Below are positions 9,786 through 19,164 of a stretch of 64,000 nt of DNA, one piece after another. The notes under the pieces were generated by a model, which was not told where the DNA came from, made no database searches, and worked only from the letters and a program-made list of their open reading frames with translations. The position numbers and the translations under genes were made by a program. Each line of letters starts with the position of its first letter. The first letter of the stretch is position 1. The stretch comes from Sphingomonas sp. Leaf10 (GTDB lineage: Bacteria; Pseudomonadota; Alphaproteobacteria; Sphingomonadales; Sphingomonadaceae): positions 20,337 through 84,336 of the forward strand of contig NZ_LMKE01000015.1 in the NCBI RefSeq assembly GCF_001421245.1, written 5' to 3'.

Positions 9786-10430
9786 ATGATCGTCGTCCAC
9801 CACCTCGAAAACTCCCGCTCGCAACGCGTCCTCTGGCTGCTGGAGGAACTGCGGCTTCCCTATGAAGTAAAACGCTATGAACGGAACAAGGCGACGATGT
9901 TGGCACCCCCCGAACTTCGCCACGTTCACCCCTTGGGCAAGTCCCCGGTGATCGAGGACGATACCGCCGCCGCGACCGGCGGTCCGCTGGTCGTCGCCGA
10001 AACCGGCGCGATCGTCGAATATCTGGTCGAAAAGGCCGATGGTCGGCTGGGCACGCCCGCGCACCGCCGCGCCGCGCTCCATTACCGCCACTTCCTCCAC
10101 TACGCCGAAGGTTCGCTGATGCCGCCGCTGCTGGTGAAGCTGGTGCTCGGCCGCGTGCCCCTGCTGGGCAAGGCGGCGCAGAAGAAGATTCAGCCGATGA
10201 TCGACGTCCATCTCGACTATGTCGAATCGCATCTGGCCGCGAACGAATGGTTCGCCGGCAATACCCTGACCGCCGCCGACATCATGATGAGCTTCCCCCT
10301 CGAAGCCGCCCGCAGCCGCGCCGGCCTCGACGCAACCCGCCCCCACACCATCGCCTGGCTGGACCGCATCCACGCCCGCCCCGCCTACCAGGCCGCCCTG
10401 AAGGCCGGCGGCGCCTACGCCTATGCCTGA
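9786..10430 (+). CDS. Glutathione S-transferase family protein
   Basis: 214-aa soluble GST. The N-terminal thioredoxin-like half carries the family pattern NSRSQRVLWLLEELRLPY and the cis-proline segment LGKSPVIEDD. The C-terminal all-helical half contains ANEWFAGNTLTAADIMMSFPLE, the usual N-capping region. The catalytic position holds Ser (SRSQR), as in beta/theta-like bacterial classes. It probably conjugates or reduces electrophiles with glutathione. It stands alone, upstream of a tRNA on the opposite strand. Confidence 0.88.
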   Translation: MIVVHHLENSRSQRVLWLLEELRLPYEVKRYERNKATMLAPPELRHVHPLGKSPVIEDDTAAATGGPLVVAETGAIVEYLVEKADGRLGTPAHRRAALHYRHFLHYAEGSLMPPLLVKLVLGRVPLLGKAAQKKIQPMIDVHLDYVESHLAANEWFAGNTLTAADIMMSFPLEAARSRAGLDATRPHTIAWLDRIHARPAYQAALKAGGAYAYA

Positions 10431-10440
10431 TCGATAGCGG

Positions 10441-10517
10441 TGGCGCACCCGGAGGGATTCGAACCCCCGACCAAGGAGGTAGAAGCTCCTTGCTCTATCC
10501 AGCTGAGCTACGGGTGC
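10441..10517 (-). tRNA. tRNA-Arg (anticodon TCT)
   Basis: The minus strand reads GCACCCG...CGGGTGC with a 7-bp acceptor stem, a D-arm (GCTCAGCTGGATAGAGC), anticodon stem AGGAG/CTCCT and loop CTTCTAC giving anticodon TCT. The T-arm contains GGTTCGAATCC. Discriminator G and CCA are encoded (TGGC on the plus strand, 10441-10444). It decodes AGA/AGG, rare codons in this high-GC genome. Confidence 0.97.
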
Positions 10518-10573
10518 CCGTCGCTTCGTTAGCGTGCATTGCGACAAAGCGGAACCGCTATCATAACGCGGCA

Positions 10574-11323
10574 ATGCACGAACCGTCCGATGCCGCCCCG
10601 ACCCCGATCGATGCCGCCACGGTTCCGGCGCAGGGTTTTCGCCATTTCGATATCGTCATGGCCGCGTTCGTCGCGATCCTGTTGCTGTCGAACATCATCG
10701 GTGCGGGCAAGGTTGCGGTGATCGGCGTTGCCGGCACGCCGTTCGTGTTCGGTGCGGGCATCCTGTTCTTTCCCGTGTCCTATGTGATCGGCGACGTGCT
10801 GACCGAAGTCTATGGCTATGCCCGGGCGCGGCGATGCATCTGGGTCGGGTTCGCGGCGCTGTTGTTCATGGCGTTCATGGCCGCCGTGGTCGTCGCGATG
10901 CCGCCCGCTGCCGGATGGACGGGGCAGGGCGCGTATGAAGCCGTGTTCGGGCAGGTGCCGCGGATCGTCTTCGCGTCGATCGCGGCGTTCTGGGCGGGCG
11001 AGTTCGTCAATGCCTATGTCCTGGCGCGCATGAAGATCTGGACCGGGGGCCGCGCGTTATGGACCCGTACGGTTGGGTCGACGGTGGTGGGGCAGGCGGT
11101 TGACAGCGCGATCTTCTACCCGCTGGCGTTTCTCGGCGTCTGGCCGACGGGTCAGGTGCTGACCGTCATGGTCACCAACTGGGCGATGAAGGTCGCATGG
11201 GAAGTGGTGCTGACGCCAGTCACCTATGCCGTGGTCGGCTGGCTGAAGCGGCGGGAGGGCGTCGATGTGTTCGATTCCGCGACCGACTTCTCGCCCTTCG
11301 CGGGCGAGCGTCGGTCGCAATGA
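10574..11323 (+). CDS. Queuosine precursor transporter, YhhQ/VUT family
   Basis: 249-aa inner-membrane protein with about six hydrophobic helices. It carries the family landmarks of COG1738/YhhQ: LLLSNIIGAGKV in helix 1, FPVSYVIGDVLTEVYGYARAR, FVNAYVLARMKIWT and VGSTVVGQAVDSAIFY. The family imports 7-deazaguanine precursors of queuosine used on GUN tRNAs. ATG 10574 follows the tRNA-Arg gene on the opposite strand. The gene ends one base before the convergent purQ stop. The family assignment is firm; substrate preference (preQ0, preQ1) is inferred. Confidence 0.9.
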   Translation: MHEPSDAAPTPIDAATVPAQGFRHFDIVMAAFVAILLLSNIIGAGKVAVIGVAGTPFVFGAGILFFPVSYVIGDVLTEVYGYARARRCIWVGFAALLFMAFMAAVVVAMPPAAGWTGQGAYEAVFGQVPRIVFASIAAFWAGEFVNAYVLARMKIWTGGRALWTRTVGSTVVGQAVDSAIFYPLAFLGVWPTGQVLTVMVTNWAMKVAWEVVLTPVTYAVVGWLKRREGVDVFDSATDFSPFAGERRSQ

Positions 11324-11324
11324 A

Positions 11325-11993
11325 TCAGGCGCCGACGCGCGCCAGCAATCCTTCGAACAATGCACGACCGTCGCGGCCGCCATGCGCGGCTTCGATGCGG
11401 CGTTCGGGGTGGGGCATCATGCCCAGCACATTGCCCTGCGCATTGACCAGTCCGGCGATGTCGCGCGCCGATCCGTTGACCGGCTCCGCATAGCGGAACG
11501 CCACCTGACCTTCGCCCTCGATCCGGTCGAGCGTCGCATCGTCGGCGACGTAATTGCCGTCATGATGCGCAACCGGCACGCGGATCGTGTCGCCGGCACG
11601 ATAGCCGCTGGTAAAGGCCGACTTGGTCTCGCCCACACGCAGCGCGACGTCGCGGCAGACGAACGACAAACCGCGATTGCGCATCAGCGCGCCCGGCAAC
11701 AATCCCGCTTCGGTCAGAATCTGGAACCCGTTGCAGATGCCAAGCACCGGTAGGCCCTTGCCAGCCGCATCGACCACCGCGCGCATAACCGGCGAACGGG
11801 CCGCGATCGCGCCCGAGCGCAGATAGTCGCCATAGGAAAAGCCGCCGGGTACCGCGACCAAGCCGATATCGTCCGGCAGGTCGGTGTCGCGATGCCAGAC
11901 CATGGTCGGCGCGGTGCCGGTGACCGATTCCAGCGCCACCGCGATGTCGCGGTCGCAGTTCGACCCCGGAAAGACGATGACGGCGGTCTTCAT
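11325..11993 (-). CDS. purQ: Phosphoribosylformylglycinamidine synthase, glutaminase subunit
   Basis: 222-aa class I glutamine amidotransferase that supplies ammonia to PurL for step 4 of purine synthesis. It begins [16 protein letters not shown] and shows the nucleophile Cys in [10 protein letters not shown]. The His-Glu pair lies in MMPHPERR near the C-terminus. The start overlaps the purS stop by 4 bases, so the two are translationally coupled. PurL is not in the window. Confidence 0.97.
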   Translation of the reverse strand: MKTAVIVFPGSNCDRDIAVALESVTGTAPTMVWHRDTDLPDDIGLVAVPGGFSYGDYLRSGAIAARSPVMRAVVDAAGKGLPVLGICNGFQILTEAGLLPGALMRNRGLSFVCRDVALRVGETKSAFTSGYRAGDTIRVPVAHHDGNYVADDATLDRIEGEGQVAFRYAEPVNGSARDIAGLVNAQGNVLGMMPHPERRIEAAHGGRDGRALFEGLLARVGA

Positions 11994-12220
11994 GCCCGTT
12001 CGACCCGATAGTTTTCAATGACTGTGTTGGCCAGCAGCTTGCGGCACATCGCGTCGATCGTCTCGTCATCGGCGCCGTCGGCGACTTCCAGTTCGATCAG
12101 CTTGCCGACGCGCGCTTCGCCGACGCCCGCGAAGCCGAGCGAGGCCAGCGCATGTTCGATCGCCTTGCCCTGCGGATCGAGTACGCCGTTCTTGAGCGTC
12201 ACGACGATGCGGAGTTTCAT
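11990..12220 (-). CDS. purS: Phosphoribosylformylglycinamidine synthase subunit PurS
   Basis: 76-aa PurS, the small subunit that bridges PurQ to small-type PurL. It starts [20 protein letters not shown] and contains [20 protein letters not shown], as expected for the family. ATG 12220 is preceded by GAGG about 9 bases away. The leader (12262-12302) can fold into a GC-rich hairpin (GGCCCC...GGGGCC), perhaps an attenuator-like structure or simply a GC-rich spacer. First gene of a purS-purQ operon, divergent from the PH-domain genes. Confidence 0.95.
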   Translation of the reverse strand: MKLRIVVTLKNGVLDPQGKAIEHALASLGFAGVGEARVGKLIELEVADGADDETIDAMCRKLLANTVIENYRVERA

Positions 12221-12352
12221 GGGAGTTGCCTCAAGTCCGAATGGGGAGTTGTCGCGGGCGCTATGGCCCCCCATGCGCCTGCGCACAAGAGGCGTGGGGC
12301 CTTGCTGCCGGATTCGCTTGAGCGCGCCGTATTGCCTGCCTATCACACTGCC

Positions 12353-12832
12353 ATGGACCATATGCCCCTTTCGCTCGCGCCACTCGACCGCCGGTTCGTC
12401 ACCGTGTTGCGCTGGCGGGCGGCGGTCGCCGCGCTGGTCGTGCTGGCGGTGGCGGGGGTGGGGGAGGCGATCCTGTATCGGCAGGAATTGCCGAACGGTA
12501 TCGCCGCAGCGGTGGCGGTATTGATCGCGATATGGCTGGTCGCCATCGCGCCGCCACGCCGCTTCGCACATTGGGGGTTCGCACTCGACAACCGTGAGTT
12601 GCATATCGCCCATGGATGGCTGACGCGGGTGCATACCATCGTGCCGATCGGCCGCGTCCAGCATATCGACCTGACGCAAGGGCCGATCGAGCGTGGCTGC
12701 GGCGTCGCGACGCTGGTGCTGCACACCGCCGGGACCGATCATAGTCTGGTCACCGTGCCCGGCCTAGCCCGCGAACAGGCCGAAGCGGTGCGTGACCGCA
12801 TCCGCAGCGCGATCGAAGCGTCGCCATGGTGA
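12353..12832 (+). CDS. Bacterial PH-domain membrane protein (YdbS-like)
   Basis: 159 aa. Two hydrophobic helices (about residues 22-67) are followed by a bPH2/DUF304 domain (FALDNRELHIAHGWLTRVHTIVPIGRVQHIDL). It resembles B. subtilis YdbS, whose partner YdbT has multiple PH domains; exactly that partner follows here. The start is the ATG closest to the membrane helices; upstream in-frame codons overlap purS. It overlaps the next gene by 7 bases. Function in this lineage is unknown; membrane-surface binding is inferred. Confidence 0.8.
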   Translation: MDHMPLSLAPLDRRFVTVLRWRAAVAALVVLAVAGVGEAILYRQELPNGIAAAVAVLIAIWLVAIAPPRRFAHWGFALDNRELHIAHGWLTRVHTIVPIGRVQHIDLTQGPIERGCGVATLVLHTAGTDHSLVTVPGLAREQAEAVRDRIRSAIEASPW

Positions 12833-14250
12833 GCGAAAGCCCGCGCCGGCTGCATCCCGGCACCATCGTCCTGCGCATCGTCACAAAGGCGCCGCAGCAG
12901 GTCGCCGGACTGGTCGCGCTCGCCGCCGCCACATCGCGTTCCGGCATCGGCGTGATGCTGGGCATCGTCGCTGCACTCATGGTCGGGGCGGGGCTGTTCA
13001 GCTGGATACGGTGGCGATCCTTCTCCTATACGATTGCCGATGGCGAATTGACGATCGCGAACGGCGTCCTGCATCGCAAGCGGCGATCCATTCCGTTCGA
13101 ACGGATACAGGACGTATCGATCGACCAGAAATTGCTGGCGCGCGCGTTCGGGCTGGCGCGGGTGCGGATCGAAACCGGCGGTGGCGAAGCGGACGAGGCA
13201 ACGCTCGACAGCGTGTCGCTGGGCGAGGCGGCACGGCTGCGCGCGGTCCTGCGCGGAGCCGCACCGTCGGTCGTCGCCGACGCCGCTGCAGCCGAACCGG
13301 CGCGCGACGTCGTGTTCGCATTGTCGCCGAAGCGCGTTCTTACGATGGGCGTGTTCGGATTCTCGCTGGTCTGGGTCGGCCTGTTGTTCGCGGGTCTCAA
13401 CCAGGTTGGCGACGTGATCGGATGGAACTGGGTCGATGTCCGCGACTGGGCCGGCGTTGCCCGGCAGGAGGCGATGGCGCTTGCCACGCCGGTGTTCGCA
13501 GCGATGGCGGCGGTGGTCGCATTGCTGATCGGCGCGATCAGCGGTGTCCTGCGCACCATGCTGGTCGAATATGGCTTTCGTTTGGAGCGTGAAGGCGGCC
13601 GGCTGCGCCGCGTCCGCGGGCTGACCACCCGAACCGAAATCGTGCTCAGCCTGCGCCGCATCCAACTGGCGCTGATCGAGCGCGGTATGGTCAGCGGGCG
13701 GCTCGGCTGGGCAGGATTGCGGCTGCAGACGCTGGGCGGCAGCGACGATGCCTGCGGACGGCAGAGCGTGGCTCCGTTCGCGCGCGACGATGAAATAACC
13801 CGGGTGCTGGCAGCGGCGGGCTATGCGCCGTTCGATCCGCTGCCGTTGCGGCCGGTCGCGTTCGGACATGTTCTCCGCACCGCCATCGTACGCGGCGGAG
13901 TGCCGTTGATCGTGGTGATCGTTGCGGCATTCTTTCTGCCACTTGCCGGATCGGCGCTGTTGCTGGTGCCGGTTCCGATCGTGCTGGCGGTCATGGCGCG
14001 ACGCCGGCACCGCTATGCGATCGTGGGTGACACCTTGCAGGTGATGCGCGGGGTATTGTCGAAACAGGTGTGGATCGTGCCGCTTGCCCGGATACAGGCG
14101 GTGTCGGTGCGGCGGTCGCTCTTGCAGCGCCTGCTCGGGCTGGCGACGGTGCATGTCGATACCGCCGGTGCCAAGGGGCTGGGGCGACCGAACGTCGTCG
14201 ATGTCGCGGTCGAGGATGCCGAGCGGCTGGCCGCTGCCTTACTCCGCTGA
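12826..14250 (+). CDS. Multi-PH-domain membrane protein (YdbT-like)
   Basis: 474 aa with three bPH2/DUF304 units, each preceded by one or two hydrophobic helices: roughly residues 60-145 (TIADGELTIANGVLHRKRRSIPFERIQDVSI), 240-310 (LEREGGRLRRVRGLTTRTEIVLSLRRIQ) and 390-470 (AIVGDTLQVMRGVLSKQVWIVPLARIQAV). The repeated R-R-IPL-RIQ pattern marks the domains. It is coupled to the preceding YdbS-like gene. The end overlaps the convergent cell wall hydrolase by 12 bases. Confidence 0.82.
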   Translation: MVSESPRRLHPGTIVLRIVTKAPQQVAGLVALAAATSRSGIGVMLGIVAALMVGAGLFSWIRWRSFSYTIADGELTIANGVLHRKRRSIPFERIQDVSIDQKLLARAFGLARVRIETGGGEADEATLDSVSLGEAARLRAVLRGAAPSVVADAAAAEPARDVVFALSPKRVLTMGVFGFSLVWVGLLFAGLNQVGDVIGWNWVDVRDWAGVARQEAMALATPVFAAMAAVVALLIGAISGVLRTMLVEYGFRLEREGGRLRRVRGLTTRTEIVLSLRRIQLALIERGMVSGRLGWAGLRLQTLGGSDDACGRQSVAPFARDDEITRVLAAAGYAPFDPLPLRPVAFGHVLRTAIVRGGVPLIVVIVAAFFLPLAGSALLLVPVPIVLAVMARRRHRYAIVGDTLQVMRGVLSKQVWIVPLARIQAVSVRRSLLQRLLGLATVHVDTAGAKGLGRPNVVDVAVEDAERLAAALLR

Positions 14251-15519
14251 CGGGCCGGGCGCGGGGGCTGGATCGCCGGTGCGGCGGACGCCGGTAAGCG
14301 GCGGCAACTCGCTGCGGATATTGCTTGGCGGCATCGGCGGGGCGGGGAGCGCACGGCGCATGCACGACGCGGCGGGACGCGATACCAGCTGGCAATTCCA
14401 TAGCTGTTTCTCGACCCCCGCCCCCCGGTCGCGCAGATAGCTGAACGACATGGTGTTGAGCGCGGCGGGTTCCCATGCCAGCCCGGCACGGCTGGGCACC
14501 GCCGCCGGATCGCGCCAGCCAAGGAACTTGCACCGCGTGCGATCGCCGCACGTCGCCTGTGCAAAGGCCGGCCATTTGTCGGGCGTGAGCGCGTCGAGCG
14601 GTACGAGGAAGGTGACCGGATCGTCGCTGCTTGGCCGTGGCAGCGCGCTGGGGGCGAAGCTGCCGGTCAGGATGCCGGCTTCCTGTTCGACCGCCAGCAC
14701 TTCGGGCAGCTTGTGCGCCGGCGAATAGGGGGCAAGCTGTTCGATGCGCGGTTCGACCGTGCCGACGACCCGGCGGAACGCGCCCGGCGTGCCCCACCAT
14801 CCGGCCCAGCGGAAGAACAGATGCGTATCGACCGCCGCGATCTTGCTCAGGCTCGACTGCCAATACGGCACGACCCAGTCGGTATGATAGTGCGTCGCAT
14901 AGCCGACCGGCGCGAACACGCTACCCGCCAGCGCCGCCGCCGCGACCTTGCGCGCGCGGTCCCAGAAGGGCTGTGGATAGGCGCGTGCAAGCGCACCGTC
15001 ACAGGTGAAGGTGAACTGGCAACCGGTCGTCCGCTCCGACCCCTGAAACACCACGCCGCACACGCTCTTGGGAAAGGCGGGGTGGCGCAGCCGGTTGAGT
15101 ACGACCTGCGCCACCGCGCGCTGCCCCTTCGCATCGTCGCCCACTTCGTAGAGGACGGCGGCGGCGAGGCAGTCGGTCGCGCGGGTGCGGTTGTCGAGGT
15201 CGCCGGCAAAGCGGAACGGTCGTGCCGCCGGGTTCGGACCGGTGACGAACGGTACTTTCGCATTAAAGGCGCGAGCGTCGTCCGGCTCCAGTGCGCGATA
15301 TTCTATCGGTTCGACCGGGGGCGGGGGGGCTTCGGGCGTTTCCGCAGTGGCTTGGCGGCGCTGTTCGACCGTATGCGCCGCCGATCGGATCGGCGGGGCC
15401 GACCGGATCAGGATGGCGGGCACGGCGACCGCCGCGACCGACAGTGCCACAAGGACGCCGTCGATCGCGATCGATCCGCTGCCGATCCTGCTCCGTTCGA
15501 CCACCGCCGGCTCACTCAT
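14239..15519 (-). CDS. SleB-type cell wall hydrolase with long C-terminal extension
   Basis: 426 aa. One membrane segment (about residues 18-40) is followed by a proline-rich linker and a hydrolase_2 (SleB-like lytic transglycosylase) domain at about 120-245. That domain contains [21 protein letters not shown], the glutamate typical of the fold, [21 protein letters not shown] and [15 protein letters not shown]. The last 180 residues have no recognised domain. It probably cuts peptidoglycan glycan strands in the periplasm. The start overlaps the cysK stop by 4 bases, making it the third gene of the MFS-cysK-hydrolase operon. Confidence 0.87.
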   Translation of the reverse strand: MSEPAVVERSRIGSGSIAIDGVLVALSVAAVAVPAILIRSAPPIRSAAHTVEQRRQATAETPEAPPPPVEPIEYRALEPDDARAFNAKVPFVTGPNPAARPFRFAGDLDNRTRATDCLAAAVLYEVGDDAKGQRAVAQVVLNRLRHPAFPKSVCGVVFQGSERTTGCQFTFTCDGALARAYPQPFWDRARKVAAAALAGSVFAPVGYATHYHTDWVVPYWQSSLSKIAAVDTHLFFRWAGWWGTPGAFRRVVGTVEPRIEQLAPYSPAHKLPEVLAVEQEAGILTGSFAPSALPRPSSDDPVTFLVPLDALTPDKWPAFAQATCGDRTRCKFLGWRDPAAVPSRAGLAWEPAALNTMSFSYLRDRGAGVEKQLWNCQLVSRPAASCMRRALPAPPMPPSNIRSELPPLTGVRRTGDPAPAPGPSAE

Positions 15520-16436
15520 TGTTCGGGCAGGAAGTCGGGGACCGACAGATAGCGTTCGCCGGTATCGTAGTTGAAGCCGAGCACGCGGACGCCATCGGGC
15601 AGGTCGGGCAGCTTTTGCAGGATCGCGGCCAGTGTCGCCCCCGACGAGATGCCGACCAGCATGCCTTCCTCGCTGGCCGAGCGCCGCGCCATGTCCTTGG
15701 CGACCGCCGCATCGACCTTGATGACGCCGTCGATCGCGCGGGTGTGGAGATTGGCGGGGACGAAGCCCGCGCCGATGCCCTGGATCGGGTGCGGCCCGGG
15801 CTGCCCACCCGAAATCACCGGCGAGAGTTCGGGTTCGACCGCATAGACCTTCAGGTTCGGCCACTGCTCCTTCAGCGTCTCGGCGACGCCGGTGATGTGG
15901 CCGCCGGTCCCGACGCCGGTGATGATGACGTCGATCGGACTGTCCGCGAAGTCGTTCAGGATTTCCTGCGCGGTCGTGCGCACATGGACGTCGATGTTCG
16001 CGGGATTTTCGAACTGCTGCGGAATCCACGCATCGGGCGTTTCCGCCGCCAGTTCGTGCGCACGCTCGATCGCGCCCTTCATGCCCTTTTCGCGGGGCGT
16101 CAGGTCGAAGGTCGCGCCGTACGCCAGCATCAGCCGGCGGCGTTCGATGCTCATGCTTTCGGGCATGACCAGCACCAGCTTGTAACCCTTGACCGCCGCG
16201 ACCATCGCGAGGCCAACGCCGGTATTGCCGCTGGTCGGTTCGATGATCGTGCCGCCGGGCTTCAGGTCGCCCGACGCCTCGGCCGCCTCGATCATGGCCA
16301 GCGCGATGCGGTCCTTGATCGACCCGCCGGGGTTGGAACGCTCGGACTTGATCCACACCTCGGCATCGCCGAACAGCCGCCTGACGCGGATATGCGGCGT
16401 ATTCCCGATCGTTTGCAGGATGGTATCGGCCTTCAT
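15516..16436 (-). CDS. cysK: Cysteine synthase A
   Basis: 306-aa PLP-dependent O-acetylserine sulfhydrylase, the last step of cysteine synthesis. The Schiff-base lysine is K41 in GGSIKDRIA. The substrate-loop TSGNTG, the phosphate cup [10 protein letters not shown] and GISSGATL are present. It overlaps its upstream neighbour (MFS) and downstream neighbour (cell wall hydrolase) by 4 bases each, an odd functional mix for one operon. CysK versus CysM is judged from the overall motif pattern. Confidence 0.95.
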   Translation of the reverse strand: MKADTILQTIGNTPHIRVRRLFGDAEVWIKSERSNPGGSIKDRIALAMIEAAEASGDLKPGGTIIEPTSGNTGVGLAMVAAVKGYKLVLVMPESMSIERRRLMLAYGATFDLTPREKGMKGAIERAHELAAETPDAWIPQQFENPANIDVHVRTTAQEILNDFADSPIDVIITGVGTGGHITGVAETLKEQWPNLKVYAVEPELSPVISGGQPGPHPIQGIGAGFVPANLHTRAIDGVIKVDAAVAKDMARRSASEEGMLVGISSGATLAAILQKLPDLPDGVRVLGFNYDTGERYLSVPDFLPEQ

Positions 16437-17761
16437 GGCTGGGTCTCCTTGGGGATGACTTCGAGGTCGTTGGGGGGCGTGAAGCTACGCGCGGCGCGCA
16501 GTTCAGGGAAGATGCGCGACCAGAGCATGGTGACACCGACCGCGAGGATACCGCCGCCGGCAACGGCGACCACCGGACCGACCAGCGCGGCGAGGAAGCC
16601 GGATCGCGCCTCGCCCAACTCGTTCGATCCCGATACGAACAGCGTCGACACCGCGCCGACTCGGCCGCGCATCGCGTCCGGCGTGTGCAGCTGGATCAGC
16701 GATTGGCGGACATAGACCGATACCATGTCGGTCGCGCCGACCACGAACAATGCCACCAGGGCCAGCAGTACGGCGGGGGCAAAATCGCTGCCGATCGCCG
16801 CCTGTCCGAATAGCGGGATCAGCAGCGGCGCGGACAGGCCGAACAGCGCCGTCGCCGCGCCGAAGCCCATGACCGACAACAGCATTTTGGCGCCGACGTC
16901 CTTCGTCAGCGGCTTGACTGCGAACACGCCGGCGACGACCACCGCGCCCAGCGCCGGGGCAGCGCGGAGATGGCCGAGGCCGTCGGCGCCGATCTGGAGA
17001 ATGTCGCGGGCATAAATCGGCAGCATCGCCGTCGCGCCGCCCAGCAGCACCGCGAACAGATCCAGTGAAATCGCGCCGAACACCAACCGGTTGCGCCGGA
17101 CATAGGATAATCCGTCGAGCATCTGCCGCCACGGATTGGCCTTCCCCGCAATCACCGCCCGCGGGATCGGCGGGATCAGGAACAGCATGATCAGGCCGAA
17201 CAGGAATAGCCCCGCCGACACCGCATAGGGAATGTAGTGACCCGCGGCATAGAGATAGCCGCCCATCGCCGGCCCCAGCACCGATCCGCCCTGCCACGCA
17301 ATCGAACTCATCGCGATCGCGGTCGGCAGCACGGCGGCGGGAACGAGATTGGGAGCAAGCGCCTGCAACGCCGGCCCGGCAAAGGCGCGTGCGACGCCCA
17401 GCATCGCCGCGACGAAGAACAGCCAGGGCAACGTGATCGCGCCGCTATAGGTCAGCCACGCGAGCAGCAGCGCACAGCCCCCCTCCAGCGCGACCGATCC
17501 GCGCGCGATCCAGCGGCGGTCGATCCGGTCGGCGATCCAGCCCGCCACCAGCGACAGGACGAGGAGTGGCAGGAACTGCGCAACGCCGATCAGCCCGAGC
17601 TGAAACGCCGATTGCTTGATCGTCATCGTCTCGCGCGCGATGTCGTACACCTGCCAACCGATGACGACGACCATCGCGATCTGCGCCAGCGTGTTCGACA
17701 GGCGAGCCAGAAAATAGGCCCGGAACGCGGGAATGGCGAAAGGATGCGGAGACGCGGACAT
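16433..17761 (-). CDS. MFS transporter, EntS/DHA3-like exporter
   Basis: 442-aa membrane protein of the MFS_3 (DHA3) group, with about 12 helices. [31 protein letters not shown] is the typical helix-1 region, and [16 protein letters not shown] is the loop 2-3 signature. It probably exports a small molecule; substrate unknown. I chose ATG 17761 because it abuts the first helix; the frame runs up to 17875 into a repeat. It is the first gene of a three-gene overlapping operon. Confidence 0.83.
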   Translation of the reverse strand: MSASPHPFAIPAFRAYFLARLSNTLAQIAMVVVIGWQVYDIARETMTIKQSAFQLGLIGVAQFLPLLVLSLVAGWIADRIDRRWIARGSVALEGGCALLLAWLTYSGAITLPWLFFVAAMLGVARAFAGPALQALAPNLVPAAVLPTAIAMSSIAWQGGSVLGPAMGGYLYAAGHYIPYAVSAGLFLFGLIMLFLIPPIPRAVIAGKANPWRQMLDGLSYVRRNRLVFGAISLDLFAVLLGGATAMLPIYARDILQIGADGLGHLRAAPALGAVVVAGVFAVKPLTKDVGAKMLLSVMGFGAATALFGLSAPLLIPLFGQAAIGSDFAPAVLLALVALFVVGATDMVSVYVRQSLIQLHTPDAMRGRVGAVSTLFVSGSNELGEARSGFLAALVGPVVAVAGGGILAVGVTMLWSRIFPELRAARSFTPPNDLEVIPKETQP

Positions 17762-17847
17762 GGGGTGGGGGTTTAGGTCCGCTGTTGGGCCGGGGCAATG
17801 CAGATCGGCTTGGGGGGTATTGTGAGGTGACTTCATACCCTCTCGTT

Positions 17848-17941
17848 CGTCACCCCCGTGCAGGCGGGGGTCCATAGACGCTGATGTTTCCGTCGATCTA
17901 GACAGTAGCGTCTATGGACTCCCGTCTTCGCGGGAATGACG
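17848..17941. repeat. Interspersed inverted repeat (GTCTATGGA type)
   Basis: CGTCACCCCCGTGCAGGCGG...TCCATAGACGCTGA on the left pairs with CGTCTATGGACTCCCG...CGGGAATGACG on the right, leaving a short centre with TCTAGA. This is a roughly 94-bp imperfect inverted repeat of a type I recall as common between sphingomonad genes. A diverged relative starts at 60001. It separates the MFS start from the 3-prime end of the alpha/beta hydrolase. Confidence 0.7.
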
Positions 17942-17958
17942 AAGCGCGGTTAAGCGGC

Positions 17959-18786
17959 TTACCGCCGGCCGAGGAAAGACAGCAGGTCGTCGGTCAACCG
18001 GTCGCCTTCCGTCGCGAACAGGCCATGCGGCGCGCCGTCATACTCGATCAATTCGGCGCTCGGCAGCACCTTGGCCAACGCGCGACCAGTCGCGTCGATC
18101 GGCACGGTCTGGTCCGACGTGCCATGGATGATCAGCGTGGGCACGTTGATCGATGGCAGGTCGGGCCGGAAATCGGTCGTCCCGAACGATTCCGCGCAGG
18201 CCAGCGTCGGCTTCAGCCCGGCGAGCATCGCCGTGTTCCACGACAGGTCGAGCACTTCCTCGCTCACCGGGCTGGTGATAAAGCCGACGCCGTAGAACTG
18301 GTCGAAGAAGGTGCGGAAGAATTTCGGCCGATCCGCCTTGATATTGTCGGCGATCTCCTGAAGCTGGTCCTGCGGCACGCCATCGGGATTGTCGTCGGTC
18401 TGGAGCATGTAGGGCACCACCGAACCGATGAACCCGACGCGGCTCACGCCCTTGCCGCCGTGGCGCGACATGTAACGTGCGACCTCGCCGCCGCCCATCG
18501 AGAAGCCGATCAGCGCGGCGTCGTCGCTGACGCCCGTTTCAGCCATCACATCGGCCAGATCGTCCGACAGGCTGTCATAGTCATAACCCGACCAAGGCTG
18601 ATCCGACCGGCCGAAGCCGCGACGGTCATAGGCGATGACCCGATATCCGGCGTCGGCCAGCGCCATCGCCTGCGGGTCCCAGCTATCGGCCGACAGTGGC
18701 CAGCCATGGATCAGTACGACCGGGCGACCCTGTCCCCAATCCTTCACGAACAGGCTGGTGCCATCGCGGGTCTTCACATAGGGCAT
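17959..18786 (-). CDS. Alpha/beta hydrolase (non-heme chloroperoxidase/arylesterase type)
   Basis: 275-aa soluble hydrolase. The oxyanion segment is LIHGWPLSADSW, the nucleophile elbow GFSMGGGE carries S96, and the acid D225 (HGTSDQTVP) and base H254 (GAPHGLF) complete the triad. The pattern and length match cofactor-free haloperoxidases and arylesterases, which act on esters and can form peracids. The physiological substrate is unknown. Single gene. Confidence 0.92.
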   Translation of the reverse strand: MPYVKTRDGTSLFVKDWGQGRPVVLIHGWPLSADSWDPQAMALADAGYRVIAYDRRGFGRSDQPWSGYDYDSLSDDLADVMAETGVSDDAALIGFSMGGGEVARYMSRHGGKGVSRVGFIGSVVPYMLQTDDNPDGVPQDQLQEIADNIKADRPKFFRTFFDQFYGVGFITSPVSEEVLDLSWNTAMLAGLKPTLACAESFGTTDFRPDLPSINVPTLIIHGTSDQTVPIDATGRALAKVLPSAELIEYDGAPHGLFATEGDRLTDDLLSFLGRR

Positions 18787-18870
18787 CGATCGATCCTCGT
18801 CAGCAAATTGCCCAACCTGAACGACCGACGCGCGTGGCGGTTGCCTCTGGACGTCGTTCGGTACGCGCCC

Positions 18871-19062
18871 TCAATCGCGCGGAACGATGCCCAGCATCGG
18901 ACGAGCGGCCCCGCCGCGTTCGGCGTCTCGCAACATGGCCGAATAACCCTCCGCCATCGCCCGGTGCACCCGTCGTACTTCGGGCAGGGGCGCGGTTTCG
19001 GCGCGGGTACGGGCTTCGTCCAACCGGCGGCGGTAATATTCGGAATTGTCGACGATCGACAT
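18871..19062 (-). CDS. Small conserved-looking protein, 63 aa
   Basis: 63 aa, charged and helical, beginning MSIVDNSEYYRRRLDEARTR with no membrane segment or signal. ATG 19062 is strongly supported by GAGGAGG six bases upstream; an in-frame ATG at 19101 lacks this. I recognise no named family. A perfect TTAA-N7-TTAA CtrA-type site lies 74 bases upstream of the start, so cell-cycle control is possible. Confidence 0.7.
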   Translation of the reverse strand: MSIVDNSEYYRRRLDEARTRAETAPLPEVRRVHRAMAEGYSAMLRDAERGGAARPMLGIVPRD

Positions 19063-19135
19063 CGGAACCTCCTCACGGTCCATGATGGGCCGATGTATCA
19101 ATACACGAAAATTGAAATCAGGTCGCTGACATACG

Positions 19136-19150
19136 TTAACCGATTGTTAA
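19136..19150 (-). promoter_or_regulatory. Perfect CtrA-type binding site
   Basis: TTAACCGATTGTTAA is an exact TTAA-N7-TTAA full site, the consensus of the cell-cycle regulator CtrA. It lies in the 102-base gap between the uvrD 3-prime end and the 63-aa gene, upstream of the latter. TTAA is rare in this GC-rich sequence. The window also encodes CckA, the kinase that controls CtrA. Confidence 0.6.
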
Positions 19151-19164
19151 TCCGTGACGAACCC

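Noticed and set aside
10247..10573. N-terminal extension of the YhhQ-like protein across the tRNA region
   Set aside because: It would translate through the tRNA-Arg gene and the GST gene; the family begins at ATG 10574.
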